From Sulfurovum sp. bin170 (GTDB lineage Bacteria > Campylobacterota > Campylobacteria > Campylobacterales > Sulfurovaceae): a stretch of 6,984 nt of DNA. The notes beneath the pieces are model-generated. The model saw only the letters and a list, made by a program, of their open reading frames with translations, was not told where the DNA came from and ran no database searches. Within the stretch, counting starts at the first letter, position 1. Every line of letters begins with the position of its first letter. Position numbers and translations under genes: made by a program. Location: the NCBI RefSeq assembly GCF_010892395.1, contig NZ_JAACKB010000051.1, forward strand, positions 1 to 6,984, in the 5' to 3' direction. Positions 6,595 through 6,984 of this stretch are shown here, in pieces.

Positions 6595-6813
6595 ATGTTA
6601 ATAATAAAAACCAAACTACCAACTAAAAATCTACCAATCAGAAGAGTTTTAGCAAAACTTTTTCAATCCTACATCTATCATTCATTAGACAACAAAGAAG
6701 ATGACGGCTATAAACATGCCAATGGCAAGGTCTTTAAGGTGATGAATTTTAAAATTGATACAGATACACTTATTCATACACAAGATTTCAAGAAAAACAA
6801 GTTAAAATATTAA
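6595..6813 (+). pseudogene. cas6: Truncated Cas6-like CRISPR endoribonuclease (N-terminal fragment)
   Basis: The 72-codon frame reads like the start of the Cas6 proteins found in Campylobacterota. Cas6 is the RNase that cuts CRISPR precursor RNA at its repeats. Recognisable parts are KLPTKNLPIRRVLAKLFQS (7-25), the helix continuing as YIYHSL (26-31), and GYKHANGKVFKVMNFKI (38-54), the first beta strand of the RAMP/ferredoxin-like fold. Similarity fades after residue 54 (DTDTLIHTQDF...), and a stop follows. An intact Cas6 is usually over 200 residues and has a glycine-rich C-terminal loop. Neither is present, and the other frames up to 6959 do not restore them. ATG 6595 is preferred over the in-frame start at 6496, which overlaps bamA. 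The family call is from memory of the sequence pattern; an intact small protein of unknown function is the alternative. Confidence 0.55.
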
Positions 6814-6883
6814 TCAATCTTTTAATCTGTAGGAAGTTTCTATCAACATCATATATTTTGAAAAACTCCAAGAAGTCTCTTAC

Positions 6884-6909
6884 TTGGTAATGTACCAATT
6901 CCGTTGACA
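6884..6909 (+). promoter_or_regulatory. Palindromic operator-like site and -35 box
   Basis: TTGGTA-ATG-TACCAA (6884-6898) is a perfect 6-3-6 palindrome. Six bases further on lies TTGACA (6904-6909), the consensus -35 hexamer. The -10 partner is poor: TACTTT at 6925-6930 is 15 bases away. A dyad right next to a promoter and ahead of a gene start at 6960 suggests a repressor site, possibly for self-regulation. Confidence 0.35.
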
Positions 6910-6959
6910 ATCAATAATTAAGGCTACTTTAAAGAAAAAGATTATTTAATTACAGAAAA

Positions 6960-6984
6960 ATGAAAACAATAAAAATAGAAGTAA
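6960..6984 (+). CDS. Start of an unidentified gene, cut by the window end
   Basis: ATG at 6960 opens a frame reading MKTIKIEV to the last complete codon of the window. Nothing can be assigned from eight residues. The alternating hydrophobic/basic start resembles many small antitoxin-like or DNA-binding proteins whose first strand pairs in a dimer, but this is only an impression. The upstream palindrome and TTGACA box fit a regulated small gene. No good ribosome binding site is seen (TTACAGAAAA precedes the ATG), so the real start could lie further on. Confidence 0.25.

Noticed and set aside
6814..6959. Continuation of Cas6 by frameshift, or a CRISPR repeat, after the early stop
   Set aside because: The three forward frames give only short pieces broken by stops, without the glycine-rich Cas6 end, and no repeated 25-40 base unit is present.

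Overview
The window looks like chromosomal DNA of a Campylobacterota member, probably of the free-living Sulfurimonas/Sulfurovum type. It is AT-rich and tightly packed. Its divergent tyrA/bamA pair matches, as I recall it, an arrangement found in Campylobacter. Its BamA and UDP-glucuronate epimerase resemble the forms in that phylum. This placement is inference from gene content and protein style; no marker RNA is present.

Layout. Positions 45-1115 (minus) hold a UDP-glucuronate 4-epimerase-like enzyme for surface polysaccharide sugars. Positions 1279-2169 (plus) hold an Rpn/YhgA-like PD-(D/E)XK nuclease, with a possible internal gene for its C-terminal 66 residues. After 199 bases without a gene, 2369-3208 (minus) encodes an exported YfiM/DUF2279 protein with an extra C-terminal region. 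A short, more GC-rich palindromic repeat cluster (3247-3320) separates it from tyrA (prephenate dehydrogenase, 3337-4167, minus). A 107-base divergent promoter region leads to bamA (4275-6524, plus), the core of the outer-membrane beta-barrel assembly machine.

The right end differs from this housekeeping block. Behind a consensus extended -10 and a nested dyad comes a 72-codon ORF that reads like the N-terminus of a Cas6 CRISPR endoribonuclease and then stops early. No CRISPR array or other cas gene is visible. It is followed by a perfect 6-3-6 palindrome, a TTGACA box and the first eight codons of another gene that runs off the window.

The genes do not form one pathway. Two concern the cell envelope (sugar epimerase, BamA) and a third, the DUF2279 protein, is probably exported to it. 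One belongs to tyrosine synthesis. Two, the Rpn gene and the Cas6 remnant, are accessory genes of the defence or genome-plasticity kind. I find no complete new system. The best leads are the gene-within-gene in the Rpn locus and the truncated cas6 next to a possible autoregulated small locus. No rRNA, tRNA, CRISPR array or complete insertion sequence was seen.
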